Source: Deltaproteobacteria bacterium
GTDB taxonomy: Bacteria > Desulfobacterota > Desulfobacteria > Desulfobacterales > B30-G6
Length of the DNA: 12,474 nt
Direction of reading: 5' to 3'
Assembly: GCA_003647375.1 (NCBI GenBank)
Contig: QMMS01000115.1
Span: 1-12,474, forward strand
Each line of letters begins with the position of its first letter. The first letter of the stretch is position 1. Under the pieces are notes generated by a model that did no database searches, had not been told where the DNA came from, and worked only from the letters and a program-made list of their open reading frames with translations. A program made the translations under genes and the position numbers. Of the stretch, positions 11,376-12,474 are shown piece after piece.

Positions 11376-12474
11376 TGGAAGCAAAATACGACGAAACGAG
11401 TATCGATGTATTGGAAGGGTTGCAGCCTGTAAGGTTAAGGCCCTCTATGTACATCGGAAATGTGGATGTTGCCGGGCTGCATCATCTGGTTTATGAAGTG
11501 GTTGATAACAGTATTGATGAGGCAATGGCCGGATACTGTAAGAATATCACTGTAACCATTCACCCTGACGAAAGCGTGAGCGTGGAAGACGATGGCCGGG
11601 GAATACCGGTTGGAATTCATAAAACCGAAAAAATTCCAGCCGTTGAAGTGGTGTTAACAAAACTGCATGCCGGTGGTAAATTCGACAATGATTCCTATAA
11701 AGTTTCCGGCGGCCTTCATGGCGTAGGGGTATCGGTTGTAAACGCGCTTTCTGTAATTCTGGAAGTAGAAGTCTATAAAGACCAAAAGGTTTATTATCAG
11801 ACCTATGAGAGAGGACTGAAGACAAGTGAATTAGCGGTGGTCGGTAAAACAAAAAAAATAGGCACAAAGATACACTTTACCCCGGATCCTGAAATATTTA
11901 ATCGCGTTGAATTCAGTTATGAAATTTTAGTCCGTCGGATACGAGAACTGGCTTTCCTGAACAAGGGCATCAGAATTATCCTCCAGGACGAGAGATCTGA
12001 TGAAAAAAATGAATTCATGTATAGGGGGGGCATTGTTTCATTTGTTGAATACATTAATAAGCGGCACGCAGCCATTCACAAGCCCATTTTTATTGAGGGC
12101 GAGAAAGCCGATGTTCAGATAGAAGTCGCCATACAATATAATGACACATTTAAAGAAAAAATATTTTCTTTTGCTAATAATATCAACACAGTAGAAGGAG
12201 GTTTTCACCTGATAGGCTTTAAAGCCGGATTGACCCGCACACTTAATCAATATCTATCGAATGGCAATTTACCCAAAAATCTTCTTTCAAAAATAAGTGG
12301 AGACGATGTGCGGGAAGGCATTGCGGCTATTATCAGTGTTCGCATCATCAATCCGCAATTTGAGGGTCAAACAAAGACCAAACTGGGTAACAGTGAAGTC
12401 AAGGGTCTTGTGGAGTCTCTCATCAATGAAAAACTGAGTATTTTTCTTGAGGAAAACCCCAATATCGCTAAAAA
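11375..12474 (+). CDS. gyrB: DNA gyrase subunit B (N-terminal 366 residues; 3' end beyond window)
   Basis: GyrB is the ATPase subunit of DNA gyrase, which with GyrA introduces negative supercoils. The open frame begins at ATG 11375, overlapping the dnaN stop by one base (TAATG), and runs uninterrupted to the window end. GHKL ATPase motifs are visible: EVVDNSIDEA (41-50) with E41 and N45, EDDGRGIP (71-78), KLHAGGKFD (96-104) and the glycine-rich lid SGGLHGVGVSVVNAL (111-125). The transducer domain carries QTKTKLGN (332-339), whose K336 corresponds to the ATP-contacting lysine of GyrB. The N-terminus VLEGLQPVRLRPSMYIGNVDVAGLHHLVYE fits GyrB better than ParE, and the dnaN neighbour agrees. The toprim and GyrA-binding parts are not in the window. 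Confidence 0.96.
   Translation, partial: MEAKYDETSIDVLEGLQPVRLRPSMYIGNVDVAGLHHLVYEVVDNSIDEAMAGYCKNITVTIHPDESVSVEDDGRGIPVGIHKTEKIPAVEVVLTKLHAGGKFDNDSYKVSGGLHGVGVSVVNALSVILEVEVYKDQKVYYQTYERGLKTSELAVVGKTKKIGTKIHFTPDPEIFNRVEFSYEILVRRIRELAFLNKGIRIILQDERSDEKNEFMYRGGIVSFVEYINKRHAAIHKPIFIEGEKADVQIEVAIQYNDTFKEKIFSFANNINTVEGGFHLIGFKAGLTRTLNQYLSNGNLPKNLLSKISGDDVREGIAAIISVRIINPQFEGQTKTKLGNSEVKGLVESLINEKLSIFLEENPNIAK

Noticed and set aside
11547..11867. 106-residue minus-strand open frame opposite gyrB
   Set aside because: Antisense to the conserved GyrB ATPase core.

Overview
This window looks like an ordinary chromosomal segment of a Gram-negative bacterium. My best guess is a member of the Desulfobacterota (former deltaproteobacteria, Desulfobacterales-like). 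That guess rests on protein style and gene mix: a periplasmic substrate-binding transporter, a secreted DUF4124-like lytic transglycosylase, a eukaryote-type UDP-glucose pyrophosphorylase, and a dnaN-gyrB pair without recF. It is not based on any database search. I see no phage, transposon, CRISPR array, tRNA or rRNA. GC content drops visibly from the left side (ugp to UDP-glucose pyrophosphorylase) to the right side (9983 onward, dnaN/gyrB).

Layout. 1-2926 (minus strand) is a ugpB-ugpA-ugpE operon for an ABC importer of the glycerol-3-phosphate / glycerophosphodiester type; ugpE runs off the left edge. A 438-bp divergent control region (2927-3364) separates it from ugpC (plus strand), the ATPase of the same importer. 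ugpC is followed closely by ilvE (branched-chain aminotransferase, start re-set to 4519) and a UTP-glucose-1-phosphate uridylyltransferase, probably as one transcript. A two-domain universal stress protein follows, with its own good promoter (7030-7058) and a start re-set to 7213. It converges, 2 bp apart, on a minus-strand two-gene operon: an endonuclease Q-like PHP protein and a secreted lytic transglycosylase joined by a 4-bp ATGA overlap. An AT-rich 274-bp gap (9983-10256) then leads into dnaN and gyrB, which overlap by 1 nt; gyrB runs off the right edge.

How the genes work together. UgpB would capture glycerol-3-phosphate in the periplasm, UgpA/UgpE form the channel and UgpC powers it. 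IlvE and the UDP-glucose enzyme are housekeeping metabolism with no clear link to the importer beyond shared transcription. The right end is a replication neighbourhood: sliding clamp, gyrase, an AT-rich gap with DnaA-box-like sequences that could be (part of) an origin, and a putative repair nuclease specific for deaminated DNA pointing the other way.

The points most worth a second look are the endonuclease Q-like gene beside the clamp gene, the origin-like intergenic region, a strand-specific 16-bp hairpin between ugpB and ugpA, and an apparent ~30-residue insertion in UgpE. I did not find a convincing wholly new multi-gene system.
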